From positions 868,001-932,000 of the forward strand of contig NZ_WELI01000001.1 of the NCBI RefSeq assembly GCF_009184635.1: DNA of 64,000 nucleotides, given 5' to 3'. The translations under genes were made by a program, and so were the position numbers. The notes under the pieces are model-generated. The model did no database searches. It saw nothing but the letters and a program-made list of their open reading frames with translations, and was not told where the DNA came from. This stretch comes from Rudanella paleaurantiibacter. Lineage in GTDB: Bacteria; Bacteroidota; Bacteroidia; Cytophagales; Spirosomataceae. Shown here piece by piece: positions 1 to 7,925 of the stretch; the first letter of the stretch is position 1; each line of letters begins with the position of its first letter.

Positions 1-1
1 G

Positions 2-112
2 GTTCGGATTGCAGAGGAAGGACGCCCGTTTATTCGGAATGTATGTATGGTATTGGACCGGTATTTGCCAACAACACCTACGTCAGTCCGGGTCTTTTCA
101 TCGACCGTATAA
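2..112 (+). CDS. C-terminal end of an unidentified gene (partial)
   Basis: The frame is open from the left edge of the window to a TAA at 110-112 and gives 36 residues, beginning VRIAEEGRPFIRNVCMVLD. The composition is protein-like, and the gene would converge on the sugar isomerase gene, whose stop lies 15 bases further on. Other frames here are also open for short distances, so the call rests on composition and convergent layout alone. No family can be named from so short a tail. Confidence 0.35.
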   Translation, partial: VRIAEEGRPFIRNVCMVLDRYLPTTPTSVRVFSSTV

Positions 113-126
113 AAACCATCGGCTTA

Positions 127-513
127 CTAAGCGTTGGGCTGTACCAAAACCGGCTCTCGGTAGGGAGCTTCAATGTAGTCTTCTTCCACATAAGGGTAAT
201 CGCTCGTTACAACCAAAATAGCGTCGGGCGTGAAGTCATACATCATTCGCCAGTCGGAGGGCGAGAGGAGCAGGTACTTGGTTGAATCGTCGAGGGTAAA
301 ATACTGATCATGGCTCGGCGTCTGGACATATACCCGGACCGAGCCACGCACACAATTCATCAGCATCATACTGTGCCGATGCCGATGTTGGCCACGTTGT
401 TTATCCGGTTGAGAGCCATAAATAAAAAAGCAGCGTTTAGGGGGTGCGTTCAGTAAGGAAATAGGTTCTTCATCAGTCAAAGAGTGTATCAACTGGGCCA
501 TAAAGTGGGACAC
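127..513 (-). CDS. FdtA/QdtA-like cupin sugar 3,4-ketoisomerase (WxcM C-terminal family)
   Basis: This is a 128-residue single-domain cupin. The stretch RGQHRHRHSMMLMNCVRGSV resembles the RGxHAHK metal or active-site strand of FdtA/QdtA/WxcM proteins, and the later LLLSPSDWRMMYDFTPDAIL and SDYPYVEEDYI match the family's C-terminal strands. Characterised members isomerise dTDP-4-keto-6-deoxyglucose to the 3-keto sugar in cytoplasmic synthesis of dTDP-amino sugars for O-antigen, S-layer or exopolysaccharide. No other nucleotide-sugar gene lies inside the window, so any cluster would continue to the left. The start chosen gives MSHFMAQLIH; M5 is an alternative. The extra His residues (HRHRH) are slightly unusual. 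Family assignment is fairly sure; substrate is unknown. Confidence 0.75.
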   Translation of the reverse strand: MSHFMAQLIHSLTDEEPISLLNAPPKRCFFIYGSQPDKQRGQHRHRHSMMLMNCVRGSVRVYVQTPSHDQYFTLDDSTKYLLLSPSDWRMMYDFTPDAILVVTSDYPYVEEDYIEAPYREPVLVQPNA

Positions 514-890
514 ACATCCTGCTGTCGGTTTGTCTAGAGCAGGCGGAGATTAATTATAAAAAAGTAAGTCGCAAGTTTTACGATAAGTCAAGCGATGGCA
601 AGATATTACTCTTTTCGTCATCCTACAACCTCAAAGAAGGTAGCTCTATCACTTGAGGGCTAATAGGGTACTCAAGCTAAGGAGTAATTGTTGCCGTTTT
701 GACTGATCAAACGGCTGATTAACAGAGACAGCCGGGGTGGTGTGGGGTACGGTTCAGTGTACGTATTTAAATTTGTAACTGGCTATTGCCCTAACCAAAC
801 GGTAAATAAATCAGTTCGGCAATACGGACCTTTTACGAACGGGGCGGTTACCACTCCTGTTTACGGCAGAAAAGCCGTATTTTTGTCGGC
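514..890. other. Intergenic region between divergent genes, no gene seen
   Basis: These 377 bases separate the FdtA-like gene (leftward) from the cysteine desulfurase gene (rightward). All frames are interrupted by stops. It must hold the promoters of both genes. A TAAATTTG at 768-775 and a TATTTTTG at 878-885 fit the Bacteroidota -7 consensus TAnnTTTG; neither has a good TTG box upstream. Confidence 0.5.
878..885 (+). promoter_or_regulatory. Candidate -7 box for the cysteine desulfurase gene
   Basis: TATTTTTG matches the Bacteroidota -7 consensus TAnnTTTG. It ends 5 bases before the ATG at 891, which would make the transcript nearly leaderless. The expected upstream TTTG is replaced by TGTTTA near 857-862, so this is a weak call. 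Confidence 0.35.
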
Positions 891-2087
891 ATGATCCCGT
901 CAACAAGCGATTCTGTTTATTTAGATAATGCCGCCACCACCCGGCTCGACCCTGAAGTGCTGGAGGCTATGCTGCCCTTGATGACCGAGCAATTCGGGAA
1001 CCCCTCATCTATCCACAGTCATGGTCGTAGGGTGCGTTCGGCTATTGAAAAGGCCCGCAAAACGGTAGCCTCGTTGCTTAATACTTCCCCGGCGGAGATT
1101 TTCTTCACCTCGGGTGGTACTGAGGCCGATAATACGGCTATCATGGGGAGCATTGAAACCTACGGCATTACCCATGCTATCACATCACCCTTAGAACATC
1201 ACGCGGTACTGCATACCCTGGAGCACGCAGCCAAGGAGGGCCTGATTACCCTTGATCTGGTACAAGTAGGCCCTGATGGTACGCTGGATCTGAACCACCT
1301 CGAAGCGTTGTTGAAAAAGGGTCGTGATGAGTACGCAAATGGCTCGCTGGTATCGCTCATGCACGGCAATAACGAAATTGCCAATCTGTTACCGCTTGAG
1401 CAGGTAGGGGCCATGTGCCGGGAATACGGGGCGGTATTTCATTCTGATACGGTGCAAACTATGGGCCACTATCGGCACGATCTGCAAACGCTACCCGTCG
1501 ACTTTATCGTGGGGGCAGCTCACAAGTTTCACGGGCCTAAGGGGGTAGGATTTTTGTATGCCAACGGCGACACCCGTGCCAGTCGGGGCCCTATTCATCC
1601 CTTCATTCACGGGGGATCTCAGGAACGAAATCAGCGGGGTGGCACCGAAAACGTGTATGGAATTATCGGGTTAGCGAAGGCGCTCGAAATTGCCTACCGC
1701 GATATGGATGTCCATCGTCAGCATATACAGGGGCTGAAAAAGCGAATGATTGAACGTCTGCGCGAGCGTTTCGATGATGTGCGGTTCAACGGGGCTTCGG
1801 CCGACTGTGACAATAGCCTGTACACAGTGCTCAACGTGAGCCTGCCGCAGTCCGACATGAGCGATATGCTCTTGTTCAACCTGGATATTGCCAAAATATC
1901 AGCTTCGGGGGGCTCGGCCTGTTCGAGTGGTTCCAATATTGGCTCACACGTACTGGCGGCTCTGCCCGGCCTTGACCCTAACCGGGGTTATGTGCGGTTT
2001 TCGTTTGGTAAATACAACACCATCGAAGAAATTGACTACGCTGTAGATACGCTGGTGGGCCTTTACAACAAAGAGTTCTCGCTGTAA
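891..2087 (+). CDS. Cysteine desulfurase (NifS/IscS class, PLP-dependent)
   Basis: At 398 residues this has the usual family length. It opens with YLDNAATTRLDPEVLEAM, the classic aminotransferase class V start. The PLP lysine is Lys212 in AAHKFHGPKG, and the persulfide-carrying cysteine is Cys344 in GGSACSSGS on the mobile loop. The enzyme removes sulfur from L-cysteine, giving alanine and an enzyme persulfide for Fe-S cluster, thiamine or tRNA thiolation pathways in the cytoplasm. No iscU, sufE or mnmA neighbour is visible, so the acceptor is unknown. The extended active-site loop with a CSSGS motif points to the IscS/NifS group rather than SufS. A strong hairpin terminator follows 25 bases after the stop. 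Confidence 0.93.
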   Translation: MIPSTSDSVYLDNAATTRLDPEVLEAMLPLMTEQFGNPSSIHSHGRRVRSAIEKARKTVASLLNTSPAEIFFTSGGTEADNTAIMGSIETYGITHAITSPLEHHAVLHTLEHAAKEGLITLDLVQVGPDGTLDLNHLEALLKKGRDEYANGSLVSLMHGNNEIANLLPLEQVGAMCREYGAVFHSDTVQTMGHYRHDLQTLPVDFIVGAAHKFHGPKGVGFLYANGDTRASRGPIHPFIHGGSQERNQRGGTENVYGIIGLAKALEIAYRDMDVHRQHIQGLKKRMIERLRERFDDVRFNGASADCDNSLYTVLNVSLPQSDMSDMLLFNLDIAKISASGGSACSSGSNIGSHVLAALPGLDPNRGYVRFSFGKYNTIEEIDYAVDTLVGLYNKEFSL

Positions 2088-2112
2088 GTAAGGCACTTTA
2101 TAAAATGCATAC

Positions 2113-2148
2113 AAAAAGGCCCCGAGACGTCAGTTTCGGGGCCTTTTT
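2113..2148. terminator. Bidirectional intrinsic terminator
   Basis: AAAAAGGCCCCGA and TCGGGGCCTTTTT form a perfect 13-bp inverted repeat around a 10-base loop, with an A-run on the left and a T-run on the right. It lies between convergent genes, the cysteine desulfurase (stop 2087) and the flavin reductase (stop 2165), and can serve both. Confidence 0.9.
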
Positions 2149-2164
2149 GATAAGCTAATCCAAG

Positions 2165-2764
2165 CTATTTAGCCTCCACCAGGTTGGCAGCGGCCCAGCG
2201 CTGGGCCACACTTACTGAATAGTCGACAAAGGCACGGGTTGTTTTTTCGTACACCTCATGGCCTTTGAAATGCCCTCCTTCGTCGAGGTTAATGGCTGTC
2301 TCGTGCGACTCATAAATCTTGGGCGATACCACCGAAAAGCTGTTGGTAAAGCTGATGATCTTGTTCAGTACCATACCCGCGTTGAGGGCTGGCTGACGAC
2401 CCCCGCGCCCCGACGAAACCCCCGCCACGGCAAATACCTTGTTGTTGAACAAATGCTTGAAAGCGGGCCCACCCAACTGGTGAATAGCGTTGTCGAACTG
2501 GGGGGTAGTGGTCCAGTTGTATTCGGGAATAGCGAAAAAAACCAGATCGGCGGCTTCCCAGGCAGAGATCAGCTCCTGCTGAAAAGGAGTTAGCTGATTG
2601 GGTTGTAACGAACCAGTACCCACAAATGGAATGTCGTACTGGGCAAAATCAACAAGACGAATATCGTCGTGACCAGATTCGGTCAGGATATTTTTCAGGT
2701 ACTGCGCGAACCGCAGAGAGTTGCTGCCCGTACGCGGAGAGCTGGCAACAATAGTTATTGTCAT
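2165..2764 (-). CDS. NADPH-dependent FMN reductase family protein
   Basis: The frame extends upstream to 2863, but the flavodoxin-like fold begins at MTITIVASSPRTGSNSLRFA, so the ATG at 2764 is chosen, giving 199 residues. The phosphate-binding loop SSPRTGSNS, the YNWTTTPQFDNAIHQLGG segment (family motif YNxxxPxxLKNAID) and AVAGVSSGRGGRQPAL identify the NADPH-dependent FMN reductase/azoreductase family. Members reduce FMN or quinones with NAD(P)H in the cytoplasm. The physiological acceptor cannot be read from sequence. It converges on the cysteine desulfurase gene with a shared terminator and stands divergent from the small secreted protein gene at 2918. Confidence 0.85.
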   Translation of the reverse strand: MTITIVASSPRTGSNSLRFAQYLKNILTESGHDDIRLVDFAQYDIPFVGTGSLQPNQLTPFQQELISAWEAADLVFFAIPEYNWTTTPQFDNAIHQLGGPAFKHLFNNKVFAVAGVSSGRGGRQPALNAGMVLNKIISFTNSFSVVSPKIYESHETAINLDEGGHFKGHEVYEKTTRAFVDYSVSVAQRWAAANLVEAK

Positions 2765-2917
2765 AGAGTACATTACGAAGCGATACAGCCGTAAAACGGT
2801 CTGTAGCATCATTTGGTTTCTGATTTTTTTGCAGGGCGTGTGCAATCGAATACCCGTGTGCATCTATTTCAACACAGTCTTTCCGGGCCGTCGTATTGCC
2901 AAATTTCTCCCTGCACA

Positions 2918-3220
2918 ATGCAAACACGCTACCTCCAAATTGGCTTTTGCCTCTTAGTGGGCTTTTCGGTCAGGGCGCAGGTACCTAATGATCGGGTCAG
3001 TCGACGCGGCTCGGTTCCCGCCCATTCCCAAATACCCACCCGGACGCCGAAAAATGAGTTTTATCGGCGTCCGGGCGATACGTCCAATGTGGTTCGGGCT
3101 ACGCTCGACAATATGCCTGTACGCGGGTATGACAAATCGGCCGCACCGATGCCCGTTTATGACGCAGGCTCATATCTTAAGGAGGAGCTGGTAGTGCCCC
3201 GTCGGAAGAAAAAGAAGTAG
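2918..3220 (+). CDS. Small secreted protein of unknown function
   Basis: Starting at the ATG at 2918 gives 100 residues. The N-terminus MQTRYLQIGFCLLVGFSVRAQ is a clear Sec signal peptide, cleaved after Ala-Gln as is common in Bacteroidota. The mature part is short, charged and rich in Arg, Pro and Ser, with no recognisable domain, and ends in a basic run PRRKKKK. A longer upstream reading from 2813 would bury the signal peptide and is less likely. It converges on the trans-sulfuration gene, with 33 bases between stops. I do not recognise the family. The signal peptide is the main sign that it is a real gene. Confidence 0.6.
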   Translation: MQTRYLQIGFCLLVGFSVRAQVPNDRVSRRGSVPAHSQIPTRTPKNEFYRRPGDTSNVVRATLDNMPVRGYDKSAAPMPVYDAGSYLKEELVVPRRKKKK

Positions 3221-3253
3221 AACCGGGCGGGCCAGAGTTCTAACCCGCTGATC

Positions 3254-4381
3254 TTATATTTTTTTGAGGGCCTGATCCAGATCGGCAATCAAATCCTCTG
3301 CATGTTCGAGCCCTACAGACACGCGCAGCAGGTTGTCGGGTGCGTTGGTGTGAATTCCTTCCACCGTGGCCCGGTGTTCTATGAGGCTCTCTGTACCGCC
3401 GAGGCTGGTGGCCCGGATAAACAGCTTTAGATGGCCACAAACGCGCAGGGCTTCGGCTGTACCGCCTTTTACGCCAAAGGAGAGCATAGCACCCGGCCCG
3501 TTCATTTGCTGCTTCACCAAGGCCCGTTGCGGGTGGCTATCCAGACCGGGATAATACACCTTTTCTACAGAGGGGTGCCCGTCGAGAAATTCGGCCAACG
3601 CCTGTGCCGTGGCCTGTTGGGCTCGCACCCGCACGCCGAGGGTTTTGATACCCCGCAGTAGGAGCCAGCAATCAAACGGCGACGGAACAGCCCCACCCAA
3701 CTGTTGGATCTGCCGCACCCGCAGGGCCAGTTCGTGGTTGGGGTCTTTAAAAACGAGGGCTCCACCCAGGACATCCGAATGCCCGCCGAGGTATTTGGTT
3801 GTTGAGTGCATCACCACATCGCAGTTCAGGTCGAGGGGGCGCTGCAATACGGGCGTAGCCCAGGTGTTATCGCACACCACAATGGCCCCGGCTTCGTGCG
3901 CCATCTGCGAAATCAACAGCAGATCGGTCATGGTCAGCAGGGGGTTCGAGGGGGTCTCGGTCCAGATCACCCGCGTATTTTCGTGAATAGCGGCCTGGAC
4001 AGCGTCCAGATCGCTCATTTCAACGCGGGTGTAGGTAAGGCCCCAGGGATGAAACACCTGCTCGAGTAGCAGCGGGGTACTGAAATAAGCCTGGCGCGGT
4101 ACAATGACGTGATCGCCGGGGCGTAATGCCTGAAAGAGTGTCATGGTAGCTGCCTGCCCCGATCCAAAGGCCATGCCCACGGCCCCGCCTTCGAGTTGGG
4201 CCAACGCTTTCTCAAACGCATCGCGGTTAGGGTTGCTGGCCCGCGAGTACATATGCCCCCCTACGGGTTCGTACGTCTCGGCATCGCGCTCAAACTTGGT
4301 CGACAAATGAATGGGCGGAATAATAGCCCCAGTGGGGTCCGACTGATGGGCGGCCTGGATGGCGAGCGTATCGAAATGCAT
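3254..4381 (-). CDS. Trans-sulfuration PLP enzyme (cystathionine gamma-synthase/lyase family)
   Basis: From the ATG at 4381 (MHFDTLAIQAAHQSDPTGAI) the protein is 375 residues, normal for the Cys/Met metabolism PLP family. The frame runs back to 4453, but that extension is not family-like. Visible motifs are PPIHLSTKF, YSRASNPNRDAFE, the PLP-ring stacking segment AYFSTPLLLEQVF, WTETPSNPLLT, and the Schiff-base lysine Lys196 in STTKYLGGHSDVLGG. Members make or split cystathionine, or eliminate thiol from Met or homocysteine, in the cytoplasm. Sequence alone does not separate gamma-synthase, gamma-lyase and methionine gamma-lyase. It is transcribed divergently from the crotonase gene. Confidence 0.88.
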   Translation of the reverse strand: MHFDTLAIQAAHQSDPTGAIIPPIHLSTKFERDAETYEPVGGHMYSRASNPNRDAFEKALAQLEGGAVGMAFGSGQAATMTLFQALRPGDHVIVPRQAYFSTPLLLEQVFHPWGLTYTRVEMSDLDAVQAAIHENTRVIWTETPSNPLLTMTDLLLISQMAHEAGAIVVCDNTWATPVLQRPLDLNCDVVMHSTTKYLGGHSDVLGGALVFKDPNHELALRVRQIQQLGGAVPSPFDCWLLLRGIKTLGVRVRAQQATAQALAEFLDGHPSVEKVYYPGLDSHPQRALVKQQMNGPGAMLSFGVKGGTAEALRVCGHLKLFIRATSLGGTESLIEHRATVEGIHTNAPDNLLRVSVGLEHAEDLIADLDQALKKI

Positions 4382-4565
4382 AGGATTGATTCGGGTTGTC
4401 TGGTTAGTAAACCCGCAGCCGGACCCGGTAGTTTCCCGGTTGCAGTTTTCCACGTATTCGGCGTGTACCGGCCTTCATAAATCAAATTTTTATCTGAAAT
4501 GTACAACCGCAAGCCCTTCTGATTAGCTTTACGGAAGTTTGTATGCACGCATACTATTTATTGCT

Positions 4566-5405
4566 ATGACCACAACCTATCAATCTCTTTCGCTCAGCTT
4601 GTCGGATGGCGTGATGACCGTTACGCTGCTCGGTCCGGGAAAAGGCAACGCTATGGGCCCCGAATTTTGGGATGAATTACCCAAAGCGATGGACGAAGTA
4701 ACGGCCATGCCGGGTGTGCGCTGCCTGGTTTTTCGGGGTTCCGGTGAGCATTTTAGCTATGGCCTCGATGTGGCCCGTATGCTACCGCGCATTGGCGCTA
4801 TGGCGAGCGGTAATCCGCTGGCGGCCGAACGCCGTCGGCTGATGGCGCAAATTCGGTTTATGCAGTCGGGCTTTGTCAAAATGCACGAGTCGCCCATCCC
4901 GGTCATTGCCGCTATTCATGGCTGGTGCATTGGCGGTGGGGTCAATATGATTGCTGCGGCCGACATTCGCCTGTGTTCGGCCGATGCCAAATTTAGCCTT
5001 CGGGAAGCCCGGTTGGCCATTACGCCCGACATTGGCGGCTTACAATTCCTGCCGCATATTATCGGGCAGGGGTACACCCGCGAACTGGCTCTGACGGCCA
5101 AAGATTTCGACGCCCAGTTTGCCCAAAAAATTGGCCTCGTCAACCATGTCTACGACGACCCTGACGCTCTTTTTAACGCAGCCGATCAGATGGCCCGTCA
5201 GATTGCCGATTTGCCGGCTTCGGCCGTTCAGGGGGCCAAAGAAGTGCTGAACTACGGCATTGGCAAAGACCTGGAAGCAGGTATGCAGTATGTAGCGGTC
5301 TGGAACTCAAGCCAAATGCAGTCAGCGGATTTTAGCGAAGCCATGCAGGCAACAGTTGAAAAACGAAAGGCAGCGTTCAATAAAAAATCGGAACGGGGAT
5401 ACTAA
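4566..5405 (+). CDS. Enoyl-CoA hydratase/isomerase family; delta3,5-delta2,4-dienoyl-CoA isomerase-like
   Basis: The ATG at 4566 (MTTTYQSLSLSLSDGVMTVT) gives 279 residues; an upstream TTG at 4539 adds an implausible leader. It is a crotonase: FSYGLDVARM supplies the first oxyanion-hole segment and AAIHGWCIGGGVNMIAAADIRLCS the second. The segment FSLREARLAITPDIGGLQFLP closely parallels mitochondrial ECH1 (FQVKEVDVGLAADVGTLQRLP), including the acidic Glu and Asp and the Asp of the ADIR strand, so dienoyl-CoA isomerase activity is favoured over hydration. That enzyme shifts 3,5-dienoyl-CoA to 2,4-dienoyl-CoA in oxidation of odd-position unsaturated acyl chains. The next gene is a 2,4-dienoyl-CoA reductase, which would use the product; the two are probably co-transcribed. 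Confidence 0.85.
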   Translation: MTTTYQSLSLSLSDGVMTVTLLGPGKGNAMGPEFWDELPKAMDEVTAMPGVRCLVFRGSGEHFSYGLDVARMLPRIGAMASGNPLAAERRRLMAQIRFMQSGFVKMHESPIPVIAAIHGWCIGGGVNMIAAADIRLCSADAKFSLREARLAITPDIGGLQFLPHIIGQGYTRELALTAKDFDAQFAQKIGLVNHVYDDPDALFNAADQMARQIADLPASAVQGAKEVLNYGIGKDLEAGMQYVAVWNSSQMQSADFSEAMQATVEKRKAAFNKKSERGY

Positions 5406-5493
5406 ATGAGTAGCAAGAGCGAAAGTGTGCAAGAGCGACCCCGCGCCGAACAGATCCACTCTTTCACTCGTACACTCGTCACTCTTTTAACTT

Positions 5494-6384
5494 ATGACAA
5501 CAGGAATGCTGCGCGACGACGCGCTCAAGGGCAAAACAATTATTGTAACCGGTGGCGGTACCGGGCTGGGTCGGTCTATGAGCCGGTATTTTCTCCAATT
5601 GGGGGCCAATGTCACCATCTGTAGCCGTCGGCAGGCCGTTATCGACCAAACCGCTCAGGAGCTAATGGCCGAAACCAACGGGCAGGTTCTGGCTGTGCAG
5701 TGCGATGTGCGGAATCCGGCCGAGATTGAAAACGTGATTGCCCAAACCGTAGAGCGGTTCGGGCAGGTAGATGGCTTGCTCAACAACTCGGCAGGTAACT
5801 TTATCAGCCCTACCGAGCGCCTGTCGTACAAAGCCTTCGACACCGTAGTTGACATTGTCTTGCGGGGGACGTACTACTTTACTCTGGCGGTGGGTAAGTA
5901 CTGGATTGAGAACAACATAAAAGGCACGGTGCTGAATATTTCGACTACCTACGCCACTACGGGCTCAGGGTATGTGGTGCCAAGTGCCGTGGCCAAGGGC
6001 GGAGCCTTAATTATGACCAAGTCGCTGGCGGCTGAGTGGGGCAAATACGGCATCCGGCTCAATGCCATTGCGCCCGGGCCATTCCCGACAAAAGGAGCCT
6101 GGGACCGGTTGTTTCCGGAGCCGTTGGCGAGCATGATGGATCCCACCAGCCGGATTCCGCTCAAGCGGGTGGGCGAGCATCAGGAACTGGCTAATCTGGC
6201 TGCTTACTTACTGTCCGACTTCTCGGGGTATATCACCGGTGAGTGTATTACCATTGACGGGGGCGAGGTGCTCAATGCGGGTGAGTTTAGCCATCTCGAA
6301 GTAGTCACCAACGAGCAGTGGGATATGATCGGGGAGGTGATTAAACAGGCGAACCGAGCCAGTAAAAAAGAGGGACAGAGCTAG
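5494..6384 (+). CDS. 2,4-dienoyl-CoA reductase-like SDR (DECR type)
   Basis: This 296-residue SDR has the NADPH loop VTGGGTGLGRSM and NNSAGNF. It lacks the usual YxxxK and instead has STTYATTGSGYVVPSAVAKG followed by MTKSLAAEWGKYGIRLNAIAPGP. That arrangement (TxYAxTGSGxVVPSAxAKxG) is the signature of mitochondrial/peroxisomal DECR, where Tyr, Ser and Lys reduce 2,4-dienoyl-CoA to 3-enoyl-CoA. It follows the dienoyl-CoA isomerase-like gene with an 88-base gap containing an imperfect inverted repeat of short GAGTG/CACTC words. The pair would feed polyunsaturated acyl-CoA into beta-oxidation. M5 (5506) is an alternative start. A terminator follows the stop. Confidence 0.88.
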   Translation: MTTGMLRDDALKGKTIIVTGGGTGLGRSMSRYFLQLGANVTICSRRQAVIDQTAQELMAETNGQVLAVQCDVRNPAEIENVIAQTVERFGQVDGLLNNSAGNFISPTERLSYKAFDTVVDIVLRGTYYFTLAVGKYWIENNIKGTVLNISTTYATTGSGYVVPSAVAKGGALIMTKSLAAEWGKYGIRLNAIAPGPFPTKGAWDRLFPEPLASMMDPTSRIPLKRVGEHQELANLAAYLLSDFSGYITGECITIDGGEVLNAGEFSHLEVVTNEQWDMIGEVIKQANRASKKEGQS

Positions 6385-6398
6385 TTGCTTAGCTAATT

Positions 6399-6447
6399 GG
6401 CACGGCTACCGAAACTGAGGTTTGGGGAGCCGTGCCGATTGTTTTTT
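6399..6447 (+). terminator. Intrinsic terminator after the dienoyl-CoA reductase gene
   Basis: GGCACGGCT (6399-6407) pairs with AGCCGTGCC (6428-6436), followed by GATTGTTTTTT. It sits 15 bases after the reductase stop and before the convergent DUF4126 gene. Confidence 0.8.
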
Positions 6448-6468
6448 ACCGAATGAAAGGTAGCCGAT

Positions 6469-7053
6469 CTATGGTTTGGCCGGCTTGGTAAAGGTCACCC
6501 GCCGTCTGTTGAGGAGTCGACTGGCAATGTAAATCAGGATGACGAATAGAATGACCATCGTCAGCAAAGGCAGTAGAATAGCCAAAATAGAAAAGCCGAA
6601 TGAAGCTGCGTTTTCAGTGGTTGATACAATGGGGTTAGCCAAACCGCCTGTAGTGGCCGTTGACCCCAGCCGTAGCAGGCTGGTTCCCGCCTGAATCAGC
6701 CCGGCCGATCCGCCCCCAAGCATGAGCCCCAGGCCCCAGTCGAGCACCGGACTGTCGATCTGTAAATACGATGTACTGAGTAAAGTGCCCGCTACAATGG
6801 CGGTTGGGCCCGCGATGGTGTCGAGCGCATTGTCGAGCCACGGAATATAATAGGCCCCCAGTTCAACTACCGTTGCTACGCCGAGCAGAAACAGGGCGGG
6901 CCAACTACTGATCCATTCAAAACCGCCCATAGTGCCTATCAGGCCGAGCTTGGTACCTATGCCTGCAATAAGCATGGGCACAAAAACGCGAAAGCCGCAA
7001 CAGGCCGCCAGCCCAACGCCCAAGCAGGCACTCATTATCCAATCCCAATTCAT
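6469..7053 (-). CDS. DUF4126 family membrane protein
   Basis: The 194-residue protein has about four to five hydrophobic segments: ACLGVGLAACCGFRVFVPML near the start, ALFLLGVATVVELGAYYIP, a Gly-rich central helix (GLGLMLGGGSAGLIQAG), and ILAILLPLLTMVILFVILIY near the C-terminus, followed by a basic tail RLLNRRR. The motif LAACCGFRVFVPML, YYIPWLDNALDTIAGPTAIVAG and the small-residue central helix match DUF4126 proteins, whose function is unknown. It lies in the inner membrane and is transcribed alone, convergent with the dienoyl-CoA reductase gene. No operon partner gives a hint of its role. Confidence 0.8.
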   Translation of the reverse strand: MNWDWIMSACLGVGLAACCGFRVFVPMLIAGIGTKLGLIGTMGGFEWISSWPALFLLGVATVVELGAYYIPWLDNALDTIAGPTAIVAGTLLSTSYLQIDSPVLDWGLGLMLGGGSAGLIQAGTSLLRLGSTATTGGLANPIVSTTENAASFGFSILAILLPLLTMVILFVILIYIASRLLNRRRVTFTKPAKP

Positions 7054-7187
7054 ACGTGTGGGGTTTATGTAGAATGAAAAAATCGATTGCTTTTGGTTAA
7101 CTACTGGGGTAGGGGAGAGGTTTACGACAAATATCGGTGGGGTATTGATGCAGGCAACAGCATTTTGGTAACATTTGAGCAGGAGCC

Positions 7188-7811
7188 TTGTTAAGCACGG
7201 GAGAAAGGTGTAGTTTTCTCCTAAACCATTCAGAATTGATTACCTATACTTTAAACACGTGCCACCTGCGACCCTGGCGCGAAGGAGACGAAGAATCGCT
7301 GGCTCGGCAGGCCAGTAACCGACGGATCTGGAACAATGTTCGGGACTTTTTTCCGTACCCGTACACCATCCGGGACGCCAACGCCTGGGTGCGCTCCAAC
7401 AAATCGTACAGCCAACCTAACAACTTCGCCATCGAGGTAGGTGGAGAGGCTGTGGGTAACGTAGGCTTCACGGTGAAAGATGATATTTACCGGTACAATG
7501 CCGAGATTGGTTACTGGCTGGGTGAGCCCTACTGGGGGCGTGGCATTATCTCAGAAGTGCTGCCCGTGATGATTGGGTATATTTTTGATCGGTTTCAGGT
7601 TAACCGGTTGTTTGCCTGTGTGTTGGAGGGGAATACTCCGTCGATGCGGGTGCTCGAAAAAGCCCATTTTCGGGCGGAAGCCGTTCACCGGAAAGCCGCA
7701 GTAAAGAACAATCAGTACCTCGACGAGCACATTTTTGCCTTGTTACGAGAAGAGTACATGGCGCTCAGAGCAGACCCGGCCAACGGTCAACTTACTTCGG
7801 CTTCCGAATAA
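7188..7811 (+). CDS. GNAT family N-acetyltransferase (RimJ/RimL-like)
   Basis: The domain runs from CHLRPWREGDEESLARQASN through VGNVGFTVKDD, AEIGYWLGEPYWGRGIISEVLPVMI (acetyl-CoA pyrophosphate loop region) and FACVLEGNTPSMRVLEKAHF, as in RimJ/RimL and Acetyltransf_3 proteins. These acetylate N-termini or small amines with acetyl-CoA. There is no in-frame ATG before the domain. Either the TTG at 7188 or the TTG at 7236 (giving LITYTLNTCHLRPW) must be used, so this gene probably has a TTG start. The product is 207 or 191 residues. The substrate is unknown and the gene appears to be alone. Confidence 0.82.
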   Translation: MLSTGERCSFLLNHSELITYTLNTCHLRPWREGDEESLARQASNRRIWNNVRDFFPYPYTIRDANAWVRSNKSYSQPNNFAIEVGGEAVGNVGFTVKDDIYRYNAEIGYWLGEPYWGRGIISEVLPVMIGYIFDRFQVNRLFACVLEGNTPSMRVLEKAHFRAEAVHRKAAVKNNQYLDEHIFALLREEYMALRADPANGQLTSASE

Positions 7812-7925
7812 ATTGGGGTTAATTTTTAACTCGTTTGCCGCCTTCATACATATCGTTCTGGAATAATCCTACGTTGATTTTGCCGTCTTTTTGGGCTTAC
7901 TTTGCGCAACTTTTCACTGGGGCCC

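Noticed and set aside
43-285. 80-codon plus-strand ORF at the left edge
   Set aside because: It runs antisense through the FdtA-like gene, which has clear family motifs, so its coding look is a shadow.
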